64,000 nucleotides of DNA from Talinum fruticosum. Its lineage: Eukaryota > Streptophyta > Magnoliopsida > Caryophyllales > Talinaceae. Below the pieces are notes generated by a model. The model saw only the letters and a list, made by a program, of their open reading frames with translations. It made no database searches and was not told where the DNA came from. Below are positions 1-11,704 of the stretch, piece after piece. Every line of letters begins with the position of its first letter. The first letter of the stretch is position 1. The position numbers were made by a program, and so were the translations under genes. The stretch spans positions 7,223,001 through 7,287,000 of the forward strand of contig JAITYX010000002.1 in the NCBI GenBank assembly GCA_021018815.1, written 5' to 3'.

Positions 1-220
1 GTTATAGTGGATAGTCGTTATAAGTTCGTTATGAGTACATTATGAGTAGTTATGAGTCATTATAGCGTTTATTAGCGGTTATGAGCGGTTATGAGCGTTT
101 ATTAGCGGTTATGAGCGGTTATGAGCGTTTATGAGCGGTTATGAGCGTTTATGAGCGGTTATTAGCGGTTAGCGGTTAGCGGTTATAAACGCTTTTATAA
201 ACGCTAAAACGAACGAGCAC
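1..220. repeat. GTTATGAGCG-type minisatellite
   Basis: Short imperfect tandem units of the form GTTATGAGCG / GTTATTAGCG fill the window's left edge and end in an inverted form (ATAAACGCT). The array probably continues left of the window. Similar but more decayed GTTATGATTA units occur at 20655-21030 and 31250-31600. No coding content. Confidence 0.8.
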
Positions 221-351
221 TTGATGTACAACAAATAGAATTCTCTAGAGAGAGAGTGATTTTCTAGTGAGAGAAAGCCACCCCCTTCTAGGACCATTTA
301 TGAGCCCTTTCATCTTCCCTCCCCCAAGGCCTCCAGATCTCTTGGCGGATA

Positions 352-2514
352 TTGGCACCGGTGGCCAGTTTCTCGAGCCTACAAATGCTTTCCCACTTTT
401 CGATCTTCTTTTCCTACCTATTCCCAGATCTAGACTCCCTCAACGGAACCCGGTGTCTCGGCACTGAAGAATTTAGCTCGCCTAATCTTGCCATTTTTGT
501 TCTCACCGCAGAAGCCCGTCCTTTTCACCAGCCTTCGACCGATTCTGAGACTTGTCCAGCCCAGTCCACCGTTTATCAATGTTTACTTGCCACTGTGACG
601 AGAAACGATGAATTTTCATCTAAGTCTAGATCTGTTATTACCTCTTCTGGCTTTAAAGAACCTCGATGCTCGGCAGATAAGAAAGTTAGCTGGTTATCAT
701 CACCATTTTTAGTCTTCCTTGCTCGATCTAGCCCTCGCTACCAACTGTCGACTCTACAGGCAACTGATCCGTCCCGATCTACAGCAGATCGATGTTTACA
801 CATCATGGAGGCAGTGAGAGCTGAAGCAACCACTGGTTTTCTTTTTAAAGAAACGCTATCCGAAGACTATCTGGCTTTAAGACATCGATTACTGAGTTTA
901 TCAATCTCAAAAGATAATCTCGGGGTTGCTATGGTTTGTATTAGTTCCGATGAAGGCTTCAGTCACCGGGCCCAAAAGCAGCTGATGGCGACCAGTCAGC
1001 TCTGCTTTGACCGCCTTATGATGGGTGATGTTCGATGCAACACAGGAGGCCAAGACAAAGAACAAAGAGATCGAACTACGCCAGCGCTTATACTATTTGT
1101 TATCTTTAGCAATTCTATCCGGCCTTTCTGTGTTTCAGGTGATTTCTTTCCTTTTTCCCTCTTATGTCTTTTTTGCTTTGACTTGATTTGGGGCTACCAA
1201 GGTGCTTTGATTGACTGGGTTTGTTTAAGACGTATTGTGTTCTTCTTTTTGTCCTGTATGTGTGGCTATGGGATAGATCTGTATGGGATTAGCTGTGTCT
1301 GTTCTGGTCATCCCTCGGTCTATATAAGTTATCAGTTGACTGTTCTCCTGCCCCACACTGCAACCTTCTCTTGTCTGTCTTTCGTTTACCTCCTACGTAT
1401 GTCTAACACACCGATTACCCCTTCTGAGCCTGATAATGTTCCGCCTCAATACAACCTCCTCGTTCCCAGTTCTCATGTTGTCCCCGAGAGGAAAGATAAG
1501 GCTCCTATGGATGAGGGTGCTGGTGGAAATCCTTGCCTTCTTCCTACCGTTCTGTCCCTTGTGTGCCAGGAGTCCCATTTTTCGTTTGTGAGATTGTTGA
1601 TTAATGTTAGACAGTGTTATAAGATCAGATTATTGGCCCTATTCATGACTGGGGAAAGCTGTGAGACTTGCTTGTTCCTGACTCTATATGACCTTTGCCC
1701 CTTTGAAGGGGACTGCAGAGGGAGGTTCCCTCTTACCCGCTATAATGACTGCTACATGTGGAAGTGTATATTGATCTTATATAGGCCGGTATATTCCTTC
1801 TGTGCGGCCCCCATTAAGGGTCGGAAGCCAAAAGGAACAGTGCTGCCTAGGGCTGTTAATGTCGATGATGAAAATGACTGTCTTTCTGAGACTATTTTTT
1901 CTCTCAAAGAGAATTGTAGTGACCCAGATCTGCCTCTGTTCTTGATGTATTTTCAGATGTATTTTCTTATTCCTTTCTACTTCGATAGTGTGTTCAGTCT
2001 CATTGGTATTTATGGCTTTTCTGATGTTTGTATGTTTAAGGTTAAACCTCTGTTTACGTTCTCGCCTTTTCTGCAGAGTACTTCACCATTCTATTTCGAC
2101 TGCAGATTTTTATTTCATACTTCAACTTATCAGGTGAAGCGGAAAGTGAATGATGAAGGTCTCGGCTGTCGGAGTATATTTATGATTTGTTCTGTTACTC
2201 GATACACACTAGTTTATGAATTTGGGTTTGTTAATTTGTGGTTGCTAAACATATGTATGTTGATGTATAATTCACATCTATGGATTGTAATGAACACCCC
2301 ACAGAGGGTTCGACTCTTGCTTGGCAAGTTGAACGAATCAGACCAAAATACGGAGACAAGAATGAGGATAAGTTTGATCAGTTCATATCATTTACTCTTG
2401 CACAGAAAGTATCTGCACTGCCTAACTATGAGCAAGATGCACATGAAACATCCGGAAAGGAGGGATAACCCCATGGCTGTATTTTCTATTATTATTTTTC
2501 ATGAAGATTATTAG
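352..2514 (+). other. Long T-rich open reading frame of unknown nature
   Basis: One frame stays open for about 720 codons up to a TAG at 2512-2514. The first codon of the open frame is TTG; the first ATG is near 385. The translation is rich in Phe, Leu, Ser and Cys and has hydrophobic runs, with no domain I recognise. Parts look intron-like, with T-rich tracts following TTTCAG. The frame runs into the start of the LINE ORF2 at 2501, so it sits where a LINE ORF1 or 5' UTR would lie. However, the DUF4283 and zinc-knuckle signatures of plant LINE ORF1 are missing. It could be a decayed 5' region, unspliced host DNA with low stop density, or a real ORF. I do not assign a function. Confidence 0.3.
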
Positions 2515-5500
2515 TTGAAATATTCAAGGGTCTAAAAGGGAAAAAATTATCTGCGAAATCAAATACGTGAAAAGTCTGCACAACCCGGACATAATGTTCC
2601 TTATTGAAACTATGGTTAATGAAGCTAATGCACGCAATATTGCTAAATCACTTGGTTTTGAAAAATTTAAACTTATTTCGCCCGTCAACCGTGCGGGAGG
2701 AATTTGGGTTCTTTGGGATACATTTAACGTTGATGTCCACATTCTCGCAAAAGACGGTCAGGTTGTCCACCTCTTTGTTAAGGATAAGAGTACAAACTAT
2801 GAAACTATTGTTTCGGGGTATACGGCCCAGCTCAACGAGAGGGACAAAGCACTTTTTGGAACAAATTGCCTTTGCTTAATGTCGTCTTTGATCGCCCATG
2901 GTGTATCATGGGGGATTTCAATGAACTAGCTCATCTTGAAGAGAAACAGGGAGGGACCACCCTGGTGCCGGCATGAACCCATCGGCTTAGGAACTTTTTC
3001 CGCCAAATGAGGGCACTAGTCTGTCCCCCATTGGACGTATTTTTACGTGGAAGAAATGTATTAGAGGAAACACAATTTATGAACAATTAGATAGAGTAAT
3101 CACGAGGAAAGATTGGACAAATACTTACCCAAAGGTCGAAGTTAAGCATGGTCCATTCTCCTTCTCGGATCAACGCTACATACTCCTTGATACAAATCCT
3201 AGAAGTAGTATGCAAAATAATCGAAGCTTTAGATTTCAACCACACTCGGGTAACTCCCAGAAAATGGAGAATATTGTCCAACAAGGATGGCAACACCATG
3301 TTAATGGGACATGCATGTTTCGACTAGTTTTGAAATTAAAGAGAATAAAAGGTGATCTTAAAGGTTGGAACAAAATTACGAATAATAATTTCCGTAATAA
3401 AATGGAAAGGAATCACGAAAAATTATCGTATGTGGAAGATAGGCTAATTCATCGATCCCACCAGCCCAAGATTCAACCATTAGTTCAACCGACCGATAAG
3501 GCAAAGGGAAAAACTGTTAATGTTTAATCAACGCTATCGGGGAAAGTTCTCCGGACATAAGTGGCTAACGAAGGAGATATGAATTCTAGCTTTTTTCATA
3601 AAAGTGTTTTATCAAGAAAGAGAAGAAAGATGATTACCGGAATCAAAGATACTTCGGAGTTTGGATCGAAGATATGCAGTCCATCGGCAACATAGTTGTC
3701 AACGATTTTAGAAAACGTTTCACATCTAACCCTAATCGGATCCAAGCAACTAATCCCGTATCGACAAGTCTCAATGATCAACAACGTATAGAGCTCATCA
3801 AAAATTTCTCTATCGAAGAGATTAAAGATGCAATCTTCCAAATGGATGCTACAAAAGCACCTGGGCCGGATGGCTTTGGACCATGCTTCTTCCAAAAATA
3901 TTGGGATTATTTAAAGCACGATTTAGCCACTATGGTCAAAGACTTCCACAAGAAAGGAAAAATCCTGAAAGAAATAAATCATACATTTATCACTCTAATA
4001 TCGAAAGTTGATGACCCTTGTGCGACTAATCATTTCGGACCTATTAGCCTATGCAACACACTCGTATAAAATTATCGCTAAAATCTTGGCTAACCGACTT
4101 CGCTCATGCATAGGAAGTTTAATCTCTCCCATACAAGTGTGCGTTCGTCCCGAGCAGACAGATACACAATAATATTCTTTTAGCTCATGAAGTTATGAAT
4201 AAATTAAAAAATGCAACTACTAAAACAGGATGGGTGGCACTTAAACTTGATATGGAAAAAGCCTATGATAGGATCGAATGGGACTTCTTATACCGAGTGC
4301 ATGATTGATATGGCTTCCCCAGAAGTGGATCAAGTGTATTGCAGAATGCATTTGCTCGAGTATCTTACTCGATATCGATAAATGACCAACCCAGGGGTTC
4401 CTGATCCCTACAAGAGGCCTCAAACAAGGTGACCCACTATCTCCATATCTATTTCTTATCCGTATGGAAGCCCTTTTTGTCAATCTCCTAAGGGAAAGTT
4501 TGAATAGAAAAAGTGGGATAGGAGTCAAGCTTTGTGCTAAAGGAGATACTCTCCCGGCCTTTTTTTTGCAGATGATAGCCCGCTCTTTTGCAAAGCCAAA
4601 GCCCAATCCTTTTGTTCCCTTAAAAGAATCATGGATATTTTTGTGCGTCATCGGGACATCCGATCAATTTTCATAAATCATCCATGATTTTCTCCGCCAA
4701 CACTTCTAGAAGGGATAAGGAAATAGCCTCGGCCATTTTTCACATTCCTATAGTTGAATCCCTTAGCAAATATTTAGGTTGCGCAGCGATCCAAGGAAGG
4801 AAAAAATACCGTTATTCTCGCCCATTGTTGATCGTGCAAATAAAAATCTCGGTTCTTGGAAAGCGGGAACTTTGTCTAGAGCAGGGAGAGTGGTCTTAAT
4901 TCAATCTAACCTTGAATCTCTACCTGCCCACACAATGCAATGTTTTAAACTTCCGAAATATACCTCCGAGTCGCTTGACAAAATTAATAGGGATTCTTTC
5001 TGGAAAGCCACTACCAGTAAAGGCTTACCCATGATTGCTTGGGATCGCGTCTGTCAACCCAAGAATACAGGGGGATTGGGATTGCGAAAAATGGAGGATA
5101 TTAATGTTGCTTTTCGAGTGTAAGCTTATTTGGAAACTATTAAAGGAACCCGATAACCTATGTTCTCAACACATGTTGAGTAAATATATGAGACAGAATG
5201 ACCTGTTCAAAGTTAAGTCGAAAAGCACAAACTCTTGGGTTTGGAAAAATCTATTTAGTTGCTACGCTACTTTTAGCAAAGGAATTAAATGGAAAATCGG
5301 TAATGGAAAAGATATTTTGTTCTGGTCGGATATTCGGTGCCGGGACCAAAACCTTCTTCGGATGACAGGGTTTGATCCACAATCACTCAACATACAGAGT
5401 AGAGTGAGTGACTTTATTAAAAATGATAATAGTTGGGATGTCCCCAAACTAGAGACCATCCCGCCAATGCACCTAATTTCTATTATCAAAAAGTATACCA

Positions 5501-6356
5501 CTCCCTGCATTTCCTACGGATGATGAAAATTGCTGGGGTCTTTCGGGAACGGAGTTTTTCCACAAAGTCAGCCACATACCTAGCTCAAAATGTCTGTAAG
5601 GCGGGAGCCATGGATCTGGAAAATTAACATACCACCGAAGATCAAAATTTTTGTTTGGCAATTAATGCATCAAGGAATCCCTCTTTAAAAAACTTAGCTA
5701 GACGAGGGTTACAAATCGACCCCACTTGCAAATCTTGTAATTTACAGGATGAAACCGACGATCACCTCTTTTCCATTGCCCAAGAACACAACTAGTGTGG
5801 GCATAAGCTTCTAACCACCAATGGTTACACAACACCAATTTCATCCCATCCATACCTAGCGGTGGATGCATCATCCATGCAGCCCGTTCGTCCCTTCCTC
5901 CAAAGCATTTTCAGAGATTTCTTTTTCTCCTATGGAGTATCCGGAAGGAAAGAAATGCTCACACTTTTCGAGACGAAGATTTCAACCATCTCGGAACGTT
6001 AATCGGGGCAAAAAGAGCCTTCGCAGAATGGAAATCATCATTGAGGCTGTTCAAGGTACCATCAAACCACCGTGGCGGATTGATTTTATCATCAAAGACA
6101 TCATTCGATTGATGTCTTATTTTAGGAGTTACTCGTTTACTCGTGTTTAGAGAAGCTAATTGTGCGGCGGATCGGTTTGCACAACAGGGGCACAAGGTTT
6201 TGGTGCCGTCCTCTTGGGGATATTGTCCATCCCATTCCCTCTCTTTGATTTTGGCAAATGATACCCTAGGTAGAACCCTTGTGAGAAGGGCTACCTAGCG
6301 GCATGCCGTGGTTTTTCCTCTTTACCCATTCATAAAAAATAAAAAAAAGTGCCCAG
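2501..6356 (+). mobile_element. LINE (L1-type) ORF2, decayed
   Basis: Non-LTR retrotransposon ORF2 encoding endonuclease, reverse transcriptase and RNase H. It starts at ATG 2501. The conserved Trp of the endonuclease start is now TGA (2516-2518). Endonuclease follows to about 2930 (NPDIMFLIET, GGIWVLWD). RT motifs come in order: KAPGPDGF (about 3855), MEKAYDRIEWDF (about 4255), GLKQGDPLSPYLF (about 4420) and the catalytic ADD after a T run (about 4570). Next are a zinc-binding RVT region (about 5615-5690) and an RNase H C-terminus (REANCAADRFAQQGH, about 6150). Many frameshifts and stops show it is dead. The 3' end is A-rich at 6337-6356. The frames read from one coding piece to the next, so this is one element and not separate genes. 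Confidence 0.9.
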
Positions 6357-6899
6357 TATTTCTTGTCCATGTTTTCCTAAGAGCACGGTTTTATCCATAA
6401 GATATTGTCTTGGTTAAAATGAAGTAGAATAGTGATGTTTAGATCAAATGGAAGAGTGAAGTTCGGATCTTCACGTGAAATAGAAAATCATGATGTGGAC
6501 ATTAACAATATACCTAAAAAGTCGTGCATAAGATACAAATTTCCGGAATCATTCGAAAGAAGCTAACAGGCAATATATGGAGGCTAACTGTTAGGAAATT
6601 AGCCCCACTCTAAACCTCACTTGTTACGTGAAGTTAGAGCAAAGATGCGGAAGCGATTTAGAATGACAAAAACAATATCAAAAATTATATGGAAATCGAA
6701 AAAATAGGAACGAGACAAGAATTTAACGTGGAAAACCCAAACTGGGAAAAATCACGAATGACATAGGCGCAATGATCTCACTATTATGAGAGAGTACTAT
6801 ACGATCTCAAACCCAAAGAGTACAATACGACACAGGCATTGGTGACATACGCAAGACTCGTGAAAATTAAAACATGATTCAATGTTGAAGGGCAAGTTT
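6357..6899. other. No gene; possible LTR remnant from 6592
   Basis: Intergenic DNA. From 6592 it reads TGTTAGGAAATTAG and includes an 'aacgtggaaaaccc' stretch also seen in the Copia LTR at 6900, so it may be the start of another, related LTR. I cannot find a matching end. It is cut by the Copia insertion at 6900. Confidence 0.4.
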
Positions 6900-7105
6900 T
6901 GTTAGGATCGGGGTTCATAAATAATGAGATTTTGGACAAAAGAAAATGAAAGAAGAATTTGAGACACAAGATTTAATGTGGAAAAACCCAAACCTGGGAA
7001 AAATCACGAAACCGATGCACTAGATTTTGAGTAATGCTATTCATGCCATTTTCATTTCTTGTAAAAACCGAGGCCAACCCGACTAATAGGCTCCATCACC
7101 CAACA
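6900..7105 (-). repeat. 3' LTR of Copia element (206 bp, internal deletion)
   Basis: Same ends as the 8574-8951 copy, but the two flanks are joined directly after 'gattttgagtaat'. The deletion arose after insertion, because both target duplications are intact. Confidence 0.85.
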
Positions 7106-7823
7106 ATCTCCCTCTTGGAGACTAATGGATTACCTCCTGTTTTACTCATCTAGTTCACCGAAACCCGGCCCCTTCATAGGGAGAGCCCTACCGAGGCCTT
7201 GCTTCGCCTCGGTGTTTCGGTACCTTCTCCTTGGACTAGCTCCTTCTCCGGATTCCCGCTATCCAAGTCTTCAAGCCCATTAACCTCTTGTACACTTTCA
7301 CCATGCACAACTGGCTCATCGACATTAGTCAATAAAACAAAATGAAGAAAAAATTTATACCGAGCTTTACCTTCCGTTGACCACGCCGATTTCTTCATTG
7401 ACCCGGATTCTTGCAAATCTTATGGATCACCCGATGAATCATTTGTAGACCCGAAAAATACCCCATTATCATCACAAACTCCCACTACAGCAGAACCCAC
7501 ACCAAATCCTTCATCCCAAAGACTCCCACTAGAATTATTAACCCCGGCATCCAAAGCTAAGTTACTACCATCTCCGGGATATACCTAACACCTTGCAATG
7601 TCCAAAACCCCTACTTGAGGTTTTGATCCTTACATCCCCTTGCCTAAAATGTCCAAGCTCTTCCCATTTGTATAAAAACTTTACCAAGTTTTCTCGCAAC
7701 AAAATTATAAAACAAGCTTCTCCTAGACCCGAGAATGAAACAATGCCTCGGAATCAACCGCCTAAGACTCAATAGGATTTTCCGCACTAACCATAAGTGC
7801 ACTACCTACATCTTCCATGGAAT

Positions 7824-8549
7824 TTAATGAGCTCCGGTCATCAAACTTTCTAGGACAATTTTTTTAAAATGTCCCTTATCCCCACAGCCCCAACACACAA
7901 CCTCCCCGGGTTTTACCTTTTTCACCTGTTTCTCCCCGCCCCTTACATGAAATGCACTCCCCGATGACTTTAGACTATCTTTCTTGCGAATACTTTCGCT
8001 TAAGATCACATCCTAACCTAATCATACTTTAATGCACTTGAACCCCTAGCACTACTAACACCAAACACTATGGTATCCCAAGACTCGGGTAGCGAAGACA
8101 ACAAGATTAAGGCTTTAACTTCATCCTCAAAGTTTATATATTCACCGAAGCAAGATTAGAGATGATCATAGTAAACTCATTAATATGATCCGTTAAACTA
8201 GTGCTATCACCCATTTTTAAATCAAACAATCTACGTATGAGATATACCTTATTTACCACTCGAAGGTTTCTCATAGAGGTTGGCCAACGCTTCCAACAGT
8301 CCCTTTGTCGTAGTTGATCCATCATGTTCAACGCCACATTCCGCGACAACGTCAATCTAACAGTCCCAAGCGCTTGCCGATCAAGCAACTTCCATTCCTT
8401 TTCTTCCATGTCTGCGGGCTTCTCTCCGAGTGGTTGATGTAACTCCTTCGGTACAATAAGTCCTCCACTTGCATTTTCCAGAATGCGAAGTCCTTTCCAT
8501 CGAACCTATCAATCTTTACTTTACCATTCTCCATTTTGTGAACTCTCAA
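7824..8549 (-). pseudogene. Copia gag pseudogene
   Basis: Read on the minus strand from about 8535, the frame begins MENGKVKIDRFDGKDFAFWK, the usual start of Copia gag (UBN2/DUF4219 type). It continues after a frameshift with KEWKLLDRQALGTVRLTLSR and DHINEFTMIISNL. The zinc knuckle at about 7890 reads CWGCGDKGHFKK, and the last zinc-binding Cys is lost. Frameshifts separate the pieces, so no intact gag is made. Confidence 0.85.
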
Positions 8550-8573
8550 ACTAACCTACACTCCGATTCTAGA

Positions 8574-8951
8574 TGTTAGGATCGGGGTTCACAAATAATG
8601 AGACTTTGGATAAAAGAAAATGAAAGAAGAATTTGAGACACAAGATTTAACGTGGGAAAAAACCACAAAATTGATGTACTAGATTTTGAGTAATTTACAA
8701 AGTATTTCCCTTGAGGTATTAAACACCAAGAACCGACGCAAAACGGCCAGAAACCGCATACGAGAACCGCACTACATGGCACCATCATGCAATGCACTTG
8801 GCACAATTTCGACCGTGTCACCTTTCGGCCCTCATTTCCTGCAACTCCTTTCGCGTTCGTCTTGACCGTACCCAGCAACGTTATGTCATGCCATTTTCAT
8901 TGCTTGTAAAAAATCCAGCCCAACCCGACCATTAGGCTCCATCACCCAACA
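8574..8951 (-). repeat. 5' LTR of Copia element (378 bp)
   Basis: Runs TGTTAGGATCGG to CACCCAACA on the plus strand. It is the longer copy; relative to it the other LTR lacks about 170 bp from its middle. Confidence 0.85.
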
Positions 8952-8956
8952 AGTTT

Positions 8957-9430
8957 TAGCCTAGAATTTTCTCCGAATTTGCAAGATACCCAAGATGTCT
9001 ACATGTTGTGACATGACTATCGTCACGGGATTTAGCAATTTGACTATAGCAGTCTTTGCTAAAAACAAAATCTAGCAGTAGATCAGAATTGCTCAAAAAC
9101 TCATTTGAAGAAAAGAAGCAAACTAAAGGAATACAGAAACGCTCCCAAGATGAAGTGTACAGGAGTTTGTTTATTTCGTCAATTCAGCAAAGCTTCACAC
9201 TGTAGCATATTATACAGAGCAGTAGTTTTATTTCGCATCTAGTATTCGTATGAAACAGCAAAAGCACCGACAGTATGTTGACAGTGCATGGCACACTCAT
9301 CCTCATTATCCGTGCTTATAAAAATTTAATTTTGTGTAAATTCTTGAATCCATACCAATATCCATATTGGTACCTGTATTACACTTCATTCTTCAGAATT
9401 CAATGCCTTGACTTTATGCTTTTTGGGAAA
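8957..9430. other. No gene seen
   Basis: Sequence between the Copia element and the last exon of pseudogene A. It continues whatever the Copia element interrupted. I see no open frame or RNA signature. Confidence 0.5.
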
Positions 9431-9492
9431 CGTACTGGATAGTAAGGTAGTAAGATCAGTACGTACTGGATAGTAAGGTAGTAAGATCAGTT
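9431..9492. repeat. 31-bp direct tandem repeat (x2)
   Basis: Two adjacent 31-bp copies beginning CGTACTGGATAGTAAGG, differing only in the last base. The repeat lies across the stop region of the last exon of pseudogene A and therefore determines its C-terminus. Confidence 0.9.
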
Positions 9493-11035
9493 TCCCTTGA
9501 GATAAGCACCTGCAAAGCAAACATGAAGTTCACTGAGTTGGGCTTTGAATCTCTTCTCAAATCATTTAGGCACAAATCAAGTTTTTAGATGAGTAGAAAT
9601 TTGATTTTTGTTTTCTGATTTCTGGTGACATAAATGAATATTGCACTCACCACAATCAGTTTTCCAGCATTTTCATCCTTCTTTGCTAGCTCAATAGCAG
9701 CGGCAACAGCAGCTCCAGTTGATTCATGAACCTTGATTCCCAAAATTCACATAAGATATCAAGAACAAACACTGGATGAAAATGATAATTAAAAAAGAAA
9801 CCCAAAAAAGCAACAAATGCTCGAACATTAAAAATTTATTACCTTCAAACCTTGATCTACAAGAAGCTTGTCAAGAAGCTTCTGAGTTTCGCAGGGTTCA
9901 TTATATGGTACCTATAAGATATATCATAAATCTGGAGTGTTAATAGAGCCATTAGAGAACACATTGTCTGGCAGCTTCGGGACCCAAAAAGTGTTGGAAA
10001 TATAAGAATAATTTCAAGTAGGACTACCTCACAACCTCTAGGCAGGATCATGATCGCTTGTTCTAAAGGCTTTATTCATCTGTGTTGCACTCACATGGAT
10101 AGGCAGCAAAAGGTCTTATTGGAATAATCGCATGGATAGGCAGCACTAGTGCCTTAGGATTGACAAAAATTTAGAGAAAAGGTCTTATTGGAATAATTTT
10201 TGGATATGTCACAATTTCACGTTCATTCTCTATTTATAGAAAAATTGGTGTCTTTTGAAGAGATGCAAATTTTCATAAGATCAAATCCTATCCATTAAAC
10301 TTGATCTCAATGATTAATATTGAAGAGACACTAAACAAAATAATTCTCTTCAAATAATAATATAAAAACAATTACTAAAAGCCTATCACTAAGAGGTGCC
10401 TATCACCAAAAAATGCCTAGTAGTTAACGTTTTGGTGATTTACTAATAATAATTAATACTAGTATTAATGTTAATAACCACCCAAGAGCAATAACAAAGC
10501 ACCGTTTTGCTTGGATAATGATCTCATGAGGCATTAATCTTTTAATTAAATATTTTCTATTATTGAAAAACCTGCGTTACTATGAGCCTTCATTTGCCCA
10601 AGTATATTCATATCCGAAACTTTTGACACTTGGACATCTATTATGGACATTTATTCGAGCTTTCATTTTAAATAAAAAATTACAATATTCGTATGAAAAT
10701 AGCCGAATATGACATGACACTTGTGTCCGACGGTGGATACTAGAACATTAGTATGGACGAGTTTGAGTAACATAGCTTAAAACATATATAAGAATGTTTG
10801 ACTTTTGCAAAATCAGCTGGTTTCAAGATTAATGAACTAGAATGAAACTAACGAGCAAGAAGAGAAGACTTACCTCTAGAACTTCTTCAACAATGTTGGA
10901 GTCATATAATTCAAGTTTAATGTCATCATAGATGTCATTAAAGATGATGTCAAACATGTGCTCTCCTATGACATGTAAAACATGAAGCCTACTTAGCCGA
11001 TAAGCAAATCCACCAGAAGATGCAATATACTGAGT

Positions 11036-11650
11036 TATTAGGATAGATTTTCAACAATGTTGGATTAGGTGTCAATTACAATTATATATGTTAGTCTTTG
11101 TGAGAAGCATTGACTTTGTGTAGCATTAGGAGATATTCCATCCGTTTCAAAATACGTGTCGTTTTAAGAGAATAAGGAGAAATTAAGATGGATAAAAAGG
11201 AAGTTAGTTACATAATAAAATATCTAATATATCCTTCTTATTTCCAGGAAAATTACAACTTTTGTTTTCTCTCTCCTCCCTAATTTTCTCTATCTTATCA
11301 TTATATTCTCTCTATCATAGTAAAATAATTAAAAATATATATATTAGGATATTATATACTGAAAACGATAAAGTTTTAAAAATAAAAAATAATTAAGAAG
11401 CGTAAAATTGGAAAAATAGTAATTAGTATACTATTATTAGTGTAAAGTGACAAATATTATGAAACGAGAAAAATTAGTTAAAGTGACATGTATTGTGAAA
11501 CAGAGGGAGCAACATGTTAGTTGGTCTCCAACTCTTGTACCGAGAAACCTTAGTCCTTTGTATGACTACCACTTCTTGTATATATATATATATAAGGCAA
11601 TGGCCCGAAAGTAGTCATCATCGATTTTCTCCCTAACTCTAAATTTTACA
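11036..11650 (+). repeat. 5' LTR of Copia (615 bp, contains a MITE)
   Basis: Begins TATTAGGATAG (TG changed to TA) and ends TTTTACA. It aligns with the 235-bp 3' LTR except for about 380 extra bases at 11134-11512, which are a later insertion. Confidence 0.9.
11134..11512. mobile_element. Stowaway-like MITE inside the 5' LTR
   Basis: Terminal inverted repeats match: TATTCCATCCGTTTC at the left end and the reverse complement of GAAACAGAGGGAGCA at the right, like the CTCCCTCCGT ends of plant Tc1/mariner MITEs. The 3' LTR at about 16331 gives the empty site. No coding content. Confidence 0.75.
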
Positions 11651-11662
11651 TGATATCGAGCC
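11651..11662 (+). other. Primer binding site of the Copia element
   Basis: TGATATCGAGCC directly after the 5' LTR resembles TGGTATCAGAGC, the sequence complementary to the 3' end of initiator tRNA-Met, with a few changes. Confidence 0.75.
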
Positions 11663-11704
11663 TACTCAAAAAGGCAAATTTTGACATAACTATCATTCCA
11701 TCAT

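Larger units (their letters stand above)
6900..8951 (-). mobile_element. Ty1/Copia element, internally deleted, with TSD
   Basis: Two direct LTR copies (8574-8951 and 6900-7105), both running TGTTAGGATCGG to CAACA, bound a 1.5-kb interior. The flanks carry an identical 5-bp target duplication AGTTT (6895-6899 and 8952-8956). The interior encodes on the minus strand a Copia gag with a CCHC-type zinc knuckle, and downstream a short linker-like frame (7174-7416). Protease, most of integrase, RT and RNase H are missing, so the element was non-autonomous. Confidence 0.9.

Noticed and set aside
1..220. Regular short repeats resembling a CRISPR array
   Set aside because: Units are adjacent with no unique spacers, and the window is plant nuclear DNA.
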